Shown in pieces: positions 20,640 through 32,262 of a stretch of DNA of 64,000 nt. The stretch comes from Erinaceus europaeus (Eukaryota; Chordata; Mammalia; Eulipotyphla; Erinaceidae). Position numbers and translations under genes: made by a program. The stretch is taken from the NCBI RefSeq assembly GCF_950295315.1, contig NC_080185.1, positions 40,450,602-40,514,601 of the forward strand, given 5' to 3'. The notes under the pieces were generated by a model. That model searched no databases. It was not told the DNA's origin and saw only the letters and a program-made list of their open reading frames with translations. How positions within the stretch are numbered: position 1 is the stretch's first letter; each line of letters begins with the position of its first letter.

Positions 20640-21745
20640 AAGGACAGATGGTTCAAAGATGGAAACCCTAAAGAAAGAACCAACAGAAATTTAGTGAAAT
20701 GGCTTTAATTGGTTGGCTGGAGAACTGAACATAACAGAAGAGATCATCATTGAGCTAGACAATATGGCATTAACATCTTCAACAACTGAGAAATCAAAGT
20801 GAACAAAGACTGAGGAAATGAAAAAGAACTGAATATCCAAGGACAATAGGGCAACTATAAAAGGCACATTATGTGCATAATGGGAATACCAGAAAGAAAA
20901 GGTGAGAAAGAAACAGAATATTTGAAACAATGTTCCCCAAGTTGATTCCAAACACCAAATCACAGGTCCAAGACACTCAGAGAACACCAAACAGGATAAA
21001 TGCCAAACAAAGAAGAAATAAAGCTTTTTGTAGCATCTTCAAACTTCAGAAATTAAACATTTAAAATAATCATGAAAAAATTCAGTACAAAAAACCACAT
21101 CACCCACAGAAGAGTAAATATAGGATTCATATCTGAGTTCTCAAAAACATGTAGAAGAGGGTGGAGAAAATGTTTCAAGTTTTTGGGAGAGAAGCAAACA
21201 CTAGCCTTGTAAAGCTATCCTTCAAAAGTAAAGGAAAAAATAAAGACTTAGTTGGGGGGGAGTGATATCAGGCCTCAAATATGCATAATCTCACTGCTCC
21301 CATGCTAAATTTTTTACACCTTTTGTTTCACTGGAGGTGGGGTGGGGTAGGGTGGGAGAAGAGACATTACAGCATCAGAGCGTGTCTTGGTGCTGTGGTG
21401 CTCCCTCGTGATACCAGAACTGGAACCCAGACCATGTACATGGCACACCCTATCAGGTGAGTTAGCATCTGATCCCAAGATTTTCTTAGACTAACAAAAT
21501 TTGAGGCAATGTGTTGCCAACTGACTGACCAGGGAAGAAAAGATAAAAGACATTACTTAGACCTAAATAGTAAGGAAATATTTTATAAATATAATCACTT
21601 AGTATAATATCATTCAGCTACTAAAAATAGTACTTTGTAACTCATGTATTAAATTAAAATATATGCTTGTTATAAGACAAAGAAGAAATTATCCTTAGTC
21701 AATTTGTAATTTTTTGTTTTGTAACAAAGTCTCTTTAAAAAGAAA
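20640..21745 (+). mobile_element. ancient L1M internal segment, interrupted
   Basis: ACAATATGGCATTAAC, ATGGGAATACCAGAAAG, TGTAAAGCTATCCTTCAAAA and AATAAAGACTT follow the L1M ORF1-proximal non-coding region. The part after 21,479 (CTTAGACTAACAAAATTTG) continues it. A minus-strand SINE sits in the middle. Confidence 0.58.
21260..21478 (-). mobile_element. SINE-D, decayed
   Basis: CAGAACTGGAACCCAGACC is the minus-strand B-box zone. The body is G-rich (GGTGGGGTGGGGTAGGGTGG). Confidence 0.45.
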
Positions 21746-21751
21746 AATAAT

Positions 21752-21965
21752 AGTGGCCTGGCAGTGGCACACGTGGTTTAGCACACATTACAGTGCATAA
21801 GAACCCAGGTTCAAGCCCTGGTCCTTGCCTGCAGGGGGAAAGCTTTGCAAGTGATGAAGCAATGCTGCAGGTGTCTTTTTGTCTCTCCCTCTCTATCACC
21901 CCTTTCCCTTGCAATTTCTGGCTGTCTCTAAACAATAAGTAAATAAATAAATATTTAGAAAAATC
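21752..21965 (+). mobile_element. SINE-B (first of three in tandem)
   Basis: GGCAGTGGCACACGTGG, CAGGTTCAAGCCCTGG, TCTCTAAACAATAAGTAAATAAAT end. Confidence 0.78.
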
Positions 21966-21969
21966 ATGG

Positions 21970-22185
21970 GGGGACCAGGTGGTGACACACCTGGTTGAGA
22001 ACACATGTTACAGTACTCAAGGACCTGGGTTCAAGCCTCCTGTCCCCACCTGAAGAGGGAAAGCTTTGCAAATGGTGAAGCAGGGCTGCAGGTATCTCTC
22101 TTTCTCTCTACCTCTCTATCTTCCCTACCCTCTTGATTTCTAGCTGTCTCTATCCAATAAAGAAATATAATAAAAACAATTTTAA
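21970..22185 (+). mobile_element. SINE-B (second of three in tandem)
   Basis: GGTGGTGACACACCTGG, CTGGGTTCAAGCCTCC, CTCTATCCAATAAAGAAAT end. Confidence 0.78.
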
Positions 22186-22192
22186 AAGAATA

Positions 22193-22400
22193 GGGGCTGA
22201 GTAGTGGTACACCTGGTTGAGCACACGTTACCCACAAAGACCTAGGTTTAAGTCCCCACTCTTCACCTGCAGGGGGAAAGCTTCACGAATGGTGAAGCAG
22301 TGTTGCAGGTGTCTGTCACTTTCCCTCTCTATATTCCCCTTCCTTTTGATTTCTGGCTATCTCTATCAAATACATAAAGATAATAAATATTGAAAAAGCA
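22193..22400 (+). mobile_element. SINE-B (third of three in tandem)
   Basis: GAGTAGTGGTACACCTGG, GGGGGAAAGCTTCACG, TCTATCAAATACATAAAG end. Confidence 0.78.
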
Positions 22401-22404
22401 TAAA

Positions 22405-22540
22405 AGGGATACAGGATAGGTCACCCAGTAGGGCACATGCACTAGACCTGGACTTGAGCCCTGGCACCATGTGGTAGTGCTACGGTACTGAGAAAATCTC
22501 TCGTGCTTTGGTGATTCTGTCTGTCCAGTTGGATGTGGAA
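22405..22540 (+). mobile_element. SINE fragment
   Basis: GGTCACCCAGTAGGGCACAT, ACTTGAGCCCTGGCACC. Short and decayed. Confidence 0.5.
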
Positions 22541-22579
22541 CAACAATAACTCTCATACACTGCTGGTAAAAATGTAGAC

Positions 22580-22785
22580 AGTGATGCCATGTGGTGGTGC
22601 ACCTGGTGAAGCACGCACATCACCATGTGCAAGGATGCAAGTTCAATCCCCTGATCCCCATCTTCAGGAGGAAAACTTCACAAGTGGTGAAGCAGAGCTG
22701 CAGGTCTCTCTCTAATTCACTATCCCCCCCTCCTCTGTTAATTTCTCTCTGTCTATATCAAAAATTAAATAAAAAGTAGAAAAAA
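22580..22785 (+). mobile_element. SINE-B
   Basis: GTGGTGGTGCACCTGGTG, AAGTTCAATCCCCTG, AAATTAAATAAAAAG end; inside the L1M. Confidence 0.75.
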
Positions 22786-22984
22786 AAAGGAATGCGAGTA
22801 TTGCATAACCACTGTGGAAGAGTTTGATGGCTTCTTATAAAATTAAATATACTCTTACAATATAATCTAGCAATGACATTGTTTGGTATTTCCCCCCAAA
22901 AAAGGTGGAAAATATACTCAACCAATAACCAGAACATGGATATCTATAGAAATTGAAATCATAGTTATCAACACTTTTAAGCAA

Positions 22985-23140
22985 GCAGGGCTGCATAATA
23001 GCATACCTAGTTGAGCGCACACATAACAGTGTGCAAGTCCCCAGTTCCCATCTGTAGGAGGGAAGTTACATGAGCAGTGAAACAGTGCTGCAGGTGTTTC
23101 TCTCAGTCACTCTGTCTCTATCAAAAATAAAATACAATAA
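22985..23140 (+). mobile_element. SINE-B fragment
   Basis: GCATACCTAGTTGAGCG, CAGTGCTGCAGGTGTTTC, AAAATAAAATAC end; inside the L1M. Confidence 0.65.
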
Positions 23141-23162
23141 TTATTTAAAGTTTGGAAGCACA

Positions 23163-23292
23163 CAGGCAGGTGTAGATAGTATAATGGTTTTGCAAAGAGA
23201 CTTTCATGCCTGAGGCTCCAAAGCCCCAGCATCAATCTCCCCACACCACCATAAACCAGAGCTGAGCAGTGTTCTATTAAAAAAAAAAAAAA
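23163..23292 (+). mobile_element. SINE-C
   Basis: TTTCATGCCTGAGGCTCC, CCCCAGCATCAATCTCCCC, ACCATAAACCAGAGCTGAG, then an A-run; inside the L1M. The flanks duplicate CTTTGGAAGCA/GTTTGGAAGCA. Confidence 0.7.
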
Positions 23293-23624
23293 AAACTTTG
23301 GAAGCAACCAATATGTCCTTCAGTAAATAAATGCATAAGCTATGGTACAACGAAACAATGGAATCTTATTCAGAGCTAAGAAACTAACATAAAAATAAAA
23401 GTGAAATAAAGTCATGAAACAAAACATAAGGTAAACATAAATGGATGCCACTAAGTGAAAGAAACCAATATGAAAAGACTAAGTAGTATATGATCCATAT
23501 AACATTCTGAAAAAGACAAAACTATAAAGATAGTTTGGGGACTTGAGGAAGGGGAGATACATGAAGAGCTAGAGCACAGAGAATTTTTAAGACATTGAAA
23601 ATACATTGTATTATATTAAAATGA

Positions 23625-23807
23625 GGTATGTACATACCACAACTTTCTCAGACACTCATCTGTTGTTGGAAACCTGAGTTGCTTCCAAGTTTTGGCTATA
23701 ACAAATTGTGCTGCTATGAACATAGGTGTATATATAAAGCTTTTTGGATGGTTGTGCTTGGTTTCCCAGGAGAGGAATTTCAGGGTCATAGAGTAGGTCC
23801 ATTTCTG
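23625..23807 (-). mobile_element. inverted 5' part of an L1 insertion
   Basis: On the minus strand it reads the ORF2 segment just upstream of the following element (TGTTCATAGCAGCACAATTT, GGAAGCAACTCAGG). Head-to-head with the plus-strand part, it has the structure left by twin priming. Confidence 0.7.
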
Positions 23808-24195
23808 ATAAAGTTGTGGTATATATACACAATGGAATACTACTCAGCTACTTAATATGGTGAATTCAGTTTCTTCACCTCATCTTGGATGGAGCTTGAC
23901 AGAATCATGTTAAGTGATATAAGCCAGAAACAGAAGTATGAATATGGAATGATCTTACCCATAGACAGAAGTTATAAAACAAGAACAGAAGAGAAAACAC
24001 AAAGCAGAACTTGGCCTGAGTCTGTTGTAAAGTATAAGACTCTGGGGTAGGGGGGAGGGTTCAGGTCCTGGAACATGATGGCAGAGGAGAACTTAGTGGG
24101 GGTTGAACTGTTTTGTGGAAAACTGAGAAATATTATGCATGTGCAAACTATTGTATTTTAAGGTTGACTGTAAACCATTAATCCCCCATAACAAA
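23808..24195 (+). mobile_element. 3' part of the same 5'-inverted L1
   Basis: Begins AAAGTTGTGGTATATATACAC, which overlaps the end of the inverted part, then ORF2 end, 3' UTR with CAGGTCCTGGAACATGATGG, and a CCCCCATAACAAAAAT tail. Confidence 0.7.
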
Positions 24196-24480
24196 AATAT
24201 TTTAATGAGGGTATATGTCATTACACATTTCTCCAAACCCATAAAATGAACAACACTGCAAGTGAATCTGAAGGTAAACTATAGTCTTTGTGTGATTATG
24301 ATGTGTCAGCAGAGGTCAATGCTGGTAGAAAATTGCACCAGCTTAGTGAATAATGTTGGTGATAGAGGAAGATATACATGGGGCAGAAGGCAAAAAGTAT
24401 ATAGAAATCTCTGTACCTTTTTCTGGATATTATTATAGACCTAAAATACTCTAAAAACAAGTCTTTAGAAATATAACTGA
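24196..24480 (+). mobile_element. L1M 3' UTR, continuation
   Basis: TATGTCATTACACATTTCTCC, AACCCATAAAATGAACAAC, GATTATGATGTGTCAG, ATCTCTGTACCTTTTTC: the classic L1MB/MC 3' UTR series, displaced from 23,624 by the young insertion. Confidence 0.75.
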
Positions 24481-25058
24481 TAGCTATCCCAAATCAAAGA
24501 TAGTATCATGGGATTTGTAGCATACATAACAGTGGAATATATAATAAAATAGTTCAAAGATAGGAGCAAGGCAATAAAATACAATTATATATTTCTGCAG
24601 TGTGAGTAAAGGAGAAGAGTATTTTCAGCTTTATTGACAAATAAAACTAAGATATTGAAAGAGTTTGCCATGCTGATTTGATATAGACACATAGAAATTG
24701 TTTAAGGATTCTTCCCATTTATTTAATTAATGCACCCATCACTACACATCTATATCAAGGTCTAAGGTCTAGTTGCTTAGAAAATTTTAATTATATAATT
24801 CACTGAATGGTATCAACTATAGCCATGTTATAATTAGAGCCTAAGACATGATTAATATGATAGTGGCAAACTTCCACCATTTTGCCACCTCTACCCTAGA
24901 TCCCCAAACCCCAGCTCCTGGGACATAATTTGAATTGTCACAAATTAAACATGTGTTTTGCAAACCCTAGAAAATATTGCAAGAGAAACAACTGCCAAAC
25001 TCATACAGTAAATACAGTAGATCCATAAGGTGAATTAACTAATATCAAAAAAAGTAAT
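24481..25058. other. AT-rich DNA, no feature assigned
   Basis: Contains TTGCTTAGAAAATTTTAATT and nearby text that loosely resembles old LINE/LTR DNA, but nothing firm. Confidence 0.35.
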
Positions 25059-25059
25059 A

Positions 25060-25185
25060 TGTGGAACCAGGTGGTGGCTCACCTGGTAAGGATACACACA
25101 CTATTATGAGGAAGGACCCCGGTTCAAAGCCTTGGTCCCATCTATGGAGACAGGGAAGGGATTCATTAGCAAGGCTACAGGTGCC

Positions 25186-25226
<41 letters not shown>

Positions 25227-25336
25227 ATCCCCCCCTTTGTGTGTGTGTATCTCATCCTCTACCAAAAATGGCTACAAAGAAGGGTGGAATTGCGCAAGCA
25301 CAAAGCCTCAGTAATAATCCTTGTAGCAAAATAACA
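25060..25336 (+). mobile_element. SINE-B with (TC)n and 3' module
   Basis: CAGGTGGTGGCTCACCTGG, CCCGGTTCAAAGCC, a TC tract at 25,194-25,222 and a GTAATAATCCTTGTAGC end. Flanks AAAGTAATATG and CAAAATAACATG look like an eroded TSD. Confidence 0.72.
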
Positions 25337-27032
25337 TGATTATAGCAATAACTATCTATTGCCTTCTTAAACCCTAAGACAGCAGGAACCTTCTGCTTCC
25401 TCTATAGAGCCTATGTTTCCCCCAGTCCTGGAACCACTAGGAAGGGGCTCATTTTCCTGCGTGCTTCTCTAAGTTCATACCAAATGATACTGCATCCGCT
25501 GATCCCAAACTAATCAACGCAATGAGTACCACCTCAGCATGCTTCACTTTAAACTGTGTCCAGAGACGTCGGGAATGGAATGTAAACCCTTCACCCTCAT
25601 TACTCAGGTGAGACCTTTTCTTTCATAGTATTCTCTAGTTCCATTCCAGGTGGTTCACTTCCTAACAAAGTCCCAAAAACTAGATATAGACCAGGTCCCA
25701 TGAGATACAGCATATGTTCACGTGTCCATAAATTAGGGCAAACTATATACATGAAAGCAAAAATACAAAATAGTCTGTAGTGAGTCAGTATAAAGTTCAT
25801 AATGAAATAGTGTCTACTTAGACTTAGATACCCTCCTCACCTACTTCCTATTACAGTTCTCTCACACCAAAGCTAACTCTATCAAAGCACGGACTGCGAA
25901 AGCTGAGTAAGGGCAAGAGACTGGCATAGTTTAACTCTTTTTTTGACTCTTTAGTCACTGTCAGGCCACCCCATCAGCTGGGGCCCTAATCGGGGAGTCT
26001 TGAGATTCCCAAACATACTTGATGGGCCTAGACCTCAAAAAAATTCCTCTCTCCATATTTACTGGTCATTCCTATCAGGAACAACACAGTAGAACCCATT
26101 GTGGGCCCCCATAGGACCTTGCCCTCAACTTGGATCAATAATGGTAGAGAATGTTCTATCCTCCGAAGGGAGGCCGTACAATATACTCTATGCTACACCT
26201 GAGGAAGATGGGTCCTGATATTCGGGCAGCTTGGAATGTTCCTACTTATGACCACAGAATGTGAGCTCAGATCTAGAGGGATGCAGAGGCCACATAGCTG
26301 AATATGGGCCCCAGATCACATCAAATCGATGGGATTTATAATCAATAATATTTGTACCCCTTTCCCATATTAAAGAATTACTCTTTTCCCTGATCCAGCT
26401 TTCTGGTCCTTTTTCACAGCCATTACATCATCTTCCCAGACAATAACTTGGATCCACCTGCATATCAGATTTCAGGCTCAGGCAAAAACAAAAAATTAAT
26501 GTAGCCGCAGGCCCTTTGGAATATAGTAAAATATGCCTACTAGCTATCTACAAAAGAGAGACCCACACACACAACTCTTCACCTGCACTATTCCAGTCTT
26601 TAGGTCCATGATTGGTCAACAATTTGTTTGGCTTTATATGTTAACTCTCTTTGCAACCACCAGGTTACAGGTGTTAGCAGGATGCCAACCAGACTTCCTT
26701 AGACAGACAAACCCACCAATATGTCCTGGAGCTCTGCTTCCCCAGAGCCCTTCCCCAATAGGGAAGGAGAGAGACAGACTGGGAGTATGGATCGACCTGT
26801 CAACGCCCATGTTCAGCGGGGAAGCAATTACAGAAGCCAGACCTTCCACCTTCTGCAACCCACAATGACCGTGGGTCCATGCTCCCAGAGGGATAGAGAA
26901 TGGGAAAGCTATTGGGGAGGGGATGGGATATGGAGATTGGGTGGTAGGAATTGTGTGGAGTTGTACCCCCCCCCATCCTATGATTTTGTTAATGTCTCCT
27001 TTCTTAAATAAATAAATAAATAAATATGAAAC
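25337..27032 (+). mobile_element. L1-3U, long form (about 1.7 kb)
   Basis: The most complete old version. It starts at CCTAAGACAGCAGGAACC, has the CCGCTGATCCCAAAC block, an internal segment of about 800 bp that is absent from the younger copies (roughly 25,770-26,600), the CACCAGGTTACAGGTG block, the G-rich purine stretch, and a TTCTTAAATAAATAAATAAA tail. ORFs inside it are small and not conserved between copies. Confidence 0.78.
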
Positions 27033-27039
27033 TCAACCA

Positions 27040-27184
27040 AATTACAAATGAAGCCATGTCTAAGCACAAGTGAAATTCTTCCATTATCTGAATATCTGCT
27101 AACAAATATAGAAGGTATAGTATAGACAGAAAATCATCTAGAAATGGTGAAAGCAGTGGGTAAAAATGTTAGATATGAGTAACA
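27040..27184. other. no feature recognised
   Basis: A short unassigned spacer between two L1-3U copies. Confidence 0.4.
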
Positions 27185-28092
27185 TTATAAACACACTTGT
27201 GGGTCTCTACAGAACATTGCCCTCAGTGCAGAACAACAGTGGCAAAAATTGCCCCACTCTCTGAAGGAGGCTGGGTCTACACTCTGCCACTTGAGGAAGA
27301 TGGGACCTGAAATGAGTACAGCCTAGAATGTTTCTAGTTGTGACCATGGATTATGAGCTCAGGCCAACAGGGATGCAGAGGTTAGATAGGCTCCTGTGCT
27401 AAATATGAATAGACATGGGCCCTAGGTCAAATTGGTGGGATTTACAGCTAACAGTATGTATATAATTTCACTTCTTTGGGAGCTTCTCTCTTCTCTGATA
27501 CAGCTTTTTTGTCCTATGTCCAACTCTGACACCATCTTCCTAGACAATACTTTCAGCCCACCTGCATGTTAGCTGTCAAGCTCAGGCAAAAATTAGTAAA
27601 GTCAGACTTCCTAGCTTTTTCAAACATGAAGACCTCAAATTTCATCTGCTATATTCTTACCTTTAGGTTCCTGATTATTAAACAATTTGTTCTGCTTTAA
27701 ATCTTAACTGCTTTTCACTCACCAAGTTGCAGATGCTACCATGACACCAACCTGACTTCCCTGAGCAGACAACCTCACCAGTGTGTCTTGGAACTCTACC
27801 TCCCCAGAGCCCCATCTCACTAGGGAAAGATAGAAACAGGCTAGAGGTATGGATAGACCTGTCCATGTACAGCAGAAAAGCAATTACAGAAGTCAGACCT
27901 TCCACTTTCTGCACCCCTAAAGATCTTTGGTCCATACTCCCAGAGGGATAAAGAACAGGGAAACTTCTAATGGCAGATATAGGATATGGAACTCTGGTGG
28001 TGGGAATTGAATTGTATGGAATTTTACCCCTCTTATCCCACAATCTTGTCAATCATTAGTGCATCACTAATGAATAAATAAATAAATAAATA
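27185..28092 (+). mobile_element. L1-3U, older divergent copy
   Basis: Same block order as the neighbour (GAACATTGCCCTCAGTG, CAGGCAAAAATTAG, CACCAAGTTGCAGATGC) with a different end (CAATCATTAGTGCATCACT) and an (AATA)n tail. Confidence 0.72.
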
Positions 28093-28550
28093 TTCTATAG
28101 GGAAGAAGTCACTTATATAATCTCAAAGTGTTTCCTCACAAGTTAATCACTAATTACGAATGGAGAAGTAGCTCCTTTATGGTGGATAAAGCTGATATCA
28201 TCACAATCAATTGATGACCATTCACATTACTGAATAATTAAATACATATAATACAAAGAGAGTGAGAACTGCAAGCAAAACAAATAGGTGGTGAATATGA
28301 TGAAAGAATATTGGGGTTTCCTTATATGATTTCTGAAACTTTCCCTTACATCTGAAATAGTATAAAAACGTAAAATACCCTGAAAGTTGAAACAAACAAT
28401 TCTTTTCCCAACAAAAATTATCCCAAGAAAATAAGTCACGAGAAAATCCACAAAAAAATGTTACAAAGTGTGAACAAGGAGATGCAAGAAGAATGAAGAA
28501 CAAGGGAAATGTAAATATGTAGCTAAATAAGCCTAGATTTTTATCATTTT
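28093..28550. other. unassigned AT-rich DNA
   Basis: Short ORFs only. Possibly old L1; not firm. Confidence 0.35.
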
Positions 28551-28551
28551 T

Positions 28552-28773
28552 AAAATGTTTCTTTTTATTTTAGATATTTATCTGTTTCATCTATTGGATA
28601 AGAGACAAATAGAAAAGGAGGAGATAGAGATGGAGAAAGGGAAGATAGATGCCTGTAACATTGTTTCACCACTCCTAAAGTTTCCTGCCTGCAGGTGAAG
28701 ACCAGCTTGAAACCCAGTCCCTGCACAGATATGTTGCATATCTGCTCTACTGAGTGTGCCAGGGCCTGACTCC
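28552..28773 (-). mobile_element. SINE-B, diverged
   Basis: TTTCTTTTTATTTTAGATAT tail at left, CCTGCCTGCAGGTGAAG in the core, and minus-strand head at right (GCCAGGGCCTGACTCCC). Confidence 0.65.
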
Positions 28774-29290
28774 CGGGAGATTTATTTTAAGGAATGGTAA
28801 AAATTTCTTATAAAACTTAAAAAAATGCAGAGTTGGAAAAATAAAATCACAACAACAGCATGTAACTCAGGACAGTGATAAATAGGCAATGAGCTGTAAG
28901 GTCTTTTGTAATTTTCAGACACTTATAAAAGTAATCATTTATTTTAGATTTTGATATGTCAGATGTATGTTAAAATCTCAAGGGAAATCACAGAAAGAAT
29001 AAGAGTAAAGAAGAACCAAGATAATTAGGGGAAATTAGAATAAAAATGTTTAAGAGGAGAAGACAGCAGAAAGTAAAAGGAAAAAATAAGATAATAGTCT
29101 TAAAAGCAACTATTTCTAAAACAGTGAATGACATAAATGGCAATGTGAATATTAAAAGATGCGAAGATTTTTTTTAAGCATTCCACTGCTACTATTTGTG
29201 TCACAACTGAAATGTAAGGGTGCATAAAAATTAAAGGTACACGAAAAGAAAAAAATGACATGCAATGAAAATGTGAAATTTTATATCACT
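28774..29290 (+). mobile_element. probable ancient L1M internal segment
   Basis: AAATCTCAAGGGAAATCACA, AGAGGAGAAGACAGCAGAAA and GAATGACATAAATGGCAATG resemble the L1M stretch before ORF2. Stops are frequent. Confidence 0.45.
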
Positions 29291-29448
29291 ATATTAATCA
29301 AATTTATTTCTTTTTAGATATACTAAAAGAGTAGTACCCAAAACCCCAGTGTCCATGTGCCCACAAAGATCAACAATTAGCCCAGCTACCCATGAACAAA
29401 AAAACAAGTAAAGGAAAGTTCTGAAATGTGCTTGCAGGTTGTCAACAC

Positions 29449-29606
29449 AGGCTGGGGAGACAGCATAATAGTTCTGCAAAAGATTTACATGGCAGAGGCT
29501 CCAAGGTCCCAGGTTCAATCACCAGCACCACCATAAGCCTGAACTGAGCAGTGCTCTGGCCTTTCTCTCTGTGTGTACCTCCCTCTCATTTAAAAATAAA
29601 TAAATA
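29449..29606 (+). mobile_element. SINE-C
   Basis: GGGAGACAGCATAATAG, CCCAGGTTCAATCACCAGC, ACCATAAGCCTGAACTG and an AAATAAATAAATA tail. Confidence 0.75.
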
Positions 29607-30480
29607 CCCCAGTCCTGGCACCCATGGATAGGGCTCACTTTCCCGTATGCTTCTCCCAATCCATACCAAATAATATTGCATCCGCCGATCACAACCTAAC
29701 CAAAGCAACGATTGCCATCTCAACATGCTTCACCTCAGAGTGTATCCAGAGACTTCACGTGTGGAATGACAACCCTTCAGCTTCATTACTCGGGTGAGAC
29801 CTTTCCTTTTATAGTACACTCTAATTTCATCTCAGGTAGTTCACTTTCTAACAAAGTCCCATAACCTAGACATACACCAGTTTCTGTGAGAGAGAGCGTA
29901 TGCGCACACGTATCCATAAACTACTGCAAAATATATACCTGAAAGCAGGATTACACTAGAGTTTGCAGTGAGTACCTCCCCAACACTTCCTCTCCACTAT
30001 TCCAATCTTGGGATCCATGTTTGCTCAACAAATTGTTTGGCTTTGTATGTTAACTCTCTTTTCAATCACCAGGTTCCAGATGCCACCAGGATGCTGGCTA
30101 GGCTTCCCTGGATTGAAGACCCCACCAATGTGTCCTGGAGCTCAGCTTCCCCAGAGACACACCTTACTAGGGAAAGAGAGAGGCAGACTGGGAGTATGGA
30201 CCGACCAGTCAACGCCCATGTTCAGCGGGGAAGCAATTACAGAAGCCAGACCCTCTACCTTCTGCAACCCTCAACGACCCTGGGTCCATGCTCCCAGAGG
30301 GCTAGAGAATGGGAAGGCTATCATGGGAGAGGGTGGGTTATGGGGATTGGGTGGTGGGAATTGTGTGGAGTTGTACCCCTCCTACCTTATGCTTTTGTTC
30401 ACTAATCCTTTCTTAAATTAAAAATTTAAATAAAAAAAAATAAAATAAAATAAAAAATAAAAATAAATAAATAAAATATG
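29607..30480 (+). mobile_element. L1-3U, short form (young)
   Basis: Starts CCCCAGTCCTGGCACCC directly at the SINE-C tail, lacks the 800-bp internal segment of the long form, and ends in a 60-bp A/T-rich tail. Confidence 0.78.
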
Positions 30481-30644
30481 AAAAATTAATTGCCAACAGA
30501 GGAAAACAAAACATATAATAACTACACAAAAGGGGTAGGAGGAAGAACACCTTCACTGCTATGCCTATAATCACTCCATTCCCCAAGCTAGCATTGCCTG
30601 CACCAAAATGAACTACCCAGTAGATAACCCCCCCTTACCAGGAA
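30481..30644. other. no feature recognised
   Basis: Short spacer with C- and A-runs. Confidence 0.35.
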
Positions 30645-30795
30645 CAAAAGAGTGGGCTGGGTACACACCTGCAGGGAGAAAGCTTCACAAGTGGTAAAGC
30701 AAGGCTGCAGGTGTTTCTGTCTCTCTCCTTCTTTATTTCCCCCCTCTCAATTTCAGTCTCTATCCAATAATAAATAAATAATTTAAAAATAAATA
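30645..30795 (+). mobile_element. SINE-B, internally deleted
   Basis: The head passes straight from GAGTGGGCTGGGTACAC to CACCTGCAGGGAGAAAGC, so the B-box region is missing. TCTATCCAATAATAAATAAA end. Confidence 0.68.
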
Positions 30796-30814
30796 AAAAT
30801 ATATAGGAATAGAA

Positions 30815-31660
30815 AAAAAAGTGGGCTGAGTGAACAGCTTCTTCAGCTCCCATTCTACTGCAGGTAGGGATCTTGGTCTTACTCCACCCAGAAGCCAGCA
30901 GAGCTCAGAGCTACATGAACAAGTAAGGACAAGGAAGAAATACAGAGGCTGTCAACAGCAGCCAAAATTGGTTGCCAACATGGAGCCCTGCCCTGTAGGT
31001 GGCATCCATAGTTTTTGCCACTAAAGAAATCAAGACCAACACAGCAGCTCCACAAGACAATAAATTGGTTTATGCTAACATCCTGGTTCCCCATTCCGTC
31101 ACCACTTAACCTTCAGCCCAGCTTGTGAACACAATGGAATCCAGTCACCAGCCCCAGATTTCTGTAGCTATGCAAATGCAAGACACCAGCCTAGACCTCC
31201 ACAGCTAACTACCCAGTGATAGCAAGGCACGTCTGGTTGTCTACCTGCATATTCCAATACGACCCCGTCACTGGTCTCCATTACCACAGCAATGTTGACA
31301 CCCAAGGAATATGGTAGTGTGTCCTGACATCTGGGACCTTAGCAGTGGCCTGTGTGCTCACAATTGGCCCCTTGCCCTGACCACTACCAAGATGTGTGTG
31401 TTTGTGACAAGCCACGGCCACCATACAAACACCTGTACCTGAGTGCTTACACACACAACTGGCTGGATGTGGAGGCTAAGGACTTCAGGATCCCAACAGC
31501 ACTTGCAGTCTCTGACAACCCCTCTACCCCTCATCCAGTGCTCACTAAGAACCATATAATAGTAGACATGGGCCCCAACAGACTGAGAGAAGTCAACACC
31601 CTTCCCTGGACCTTCCTAATTCTACCACATGTTGCTATACATAACACCCTGAGTCACTAG
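30815..31660. other. unidentified GC-richer block
   Basis: About 850 bp of higher G+C than its flanks, following the repeated motif GTGGGCTGAG. A 102-codon open frame lies at 31,352-31,660 and others are shorter; none shows a known domain. The content could be the 5' UTR of a LINE or an ERV interior. The plus-strand text has no A-tail. Confidence 0.35.
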
Positions 31661-32089
31661 ACCTGTGAAAACAGTATGTTCCAGTTCCTCTCTTCCCTGA
31701 CAACTGCAAGTGTTTTATTCACTAAGAGCAGGCCCTGCTGATAAGAACTTTGCAGTATATAAGTGTATCCAATAGACAGGCTAAACTTACACAATGTTAT
31801 GTCAGTGACTTCTCAAGAAAGCTTGAAAATGAGAGAAAAGCACTTAGCACAGTGCTCAAAGTATAAGTTCAGTAAGTGTTTGCCAACACTAAATCATTCT
31901 GGAGACAACAAACACAGTAATCTAAAGAAAATATTAGAAAAAAAAGGGACTGCCTAGTGATAATGAAAAGTTCAGTCTACCAGACACATAAATGTATAAA
32001 CACCTGACTTCAAATTTATGGAGACTGACAAGAAGATAAATAGAAAATTCCATAGCAATGCTGGAAAATTAACACAGTCCTCTCAGCAA
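31661..32089. other. unassigned; possible MIR end
   Basis: GCACTTAGCACAGTGCTC followed by TTCAGTAAGTGTTTGCC at about 31,840-31,885 resembles the MIR 3' end. The rest is unassigned. Confidence 0.4.
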
Positions 32090-32262
32090 TCTACCAGACA
32101 TAATAGTCATGCAAAAGACTCTCATGCCTGAGACTCTGAGGACCCAGGTTCAATCTCCAGCACCCCCATAAGCCAGAGCTGAACAGTGCTGTGAGGTCTT
32201 GGTTTCTCTCTTTCCCTCTCTCTCCTCTCCCTCTCTCTCTCTCATAAAAAGTATACTATAAA
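32090..32262 (+). mobile_element. SINE-C
   Basis: TCTCATGCCTGAGACTC, CCAGGTTCAATCTCCAGC, CCCATAAGCCAGAGCTGAA, then a TC tract. Confidence 0.75.

Larger units (their letters stand above)
22541..23624 (+). mobile_element. ancient L1M ORF2 3' region, broken by three SINEs
   Basis: ACACTGCTGGTAAAAATG, CCACTGTGGAAGAGTTTG, CTTTGGAAGCAACC and GAATCTTATTCAGAG appear in L1 ORF2 order between the SINE insertions. Its 3' UTR resumes at 24,196 after a younger L1 insertion. Confidence 0.65.

Noticed and set aside
29968..30421. Overlapping 145- and 137-codon ORFs inside L1-3U (also at 7232, 12,700, 26,533, 37,359, 60,849)
   Set aside because: They recur wherever the repeat occurs but vary in frame and length between copies, so they are chance frames in a 3' UTR.
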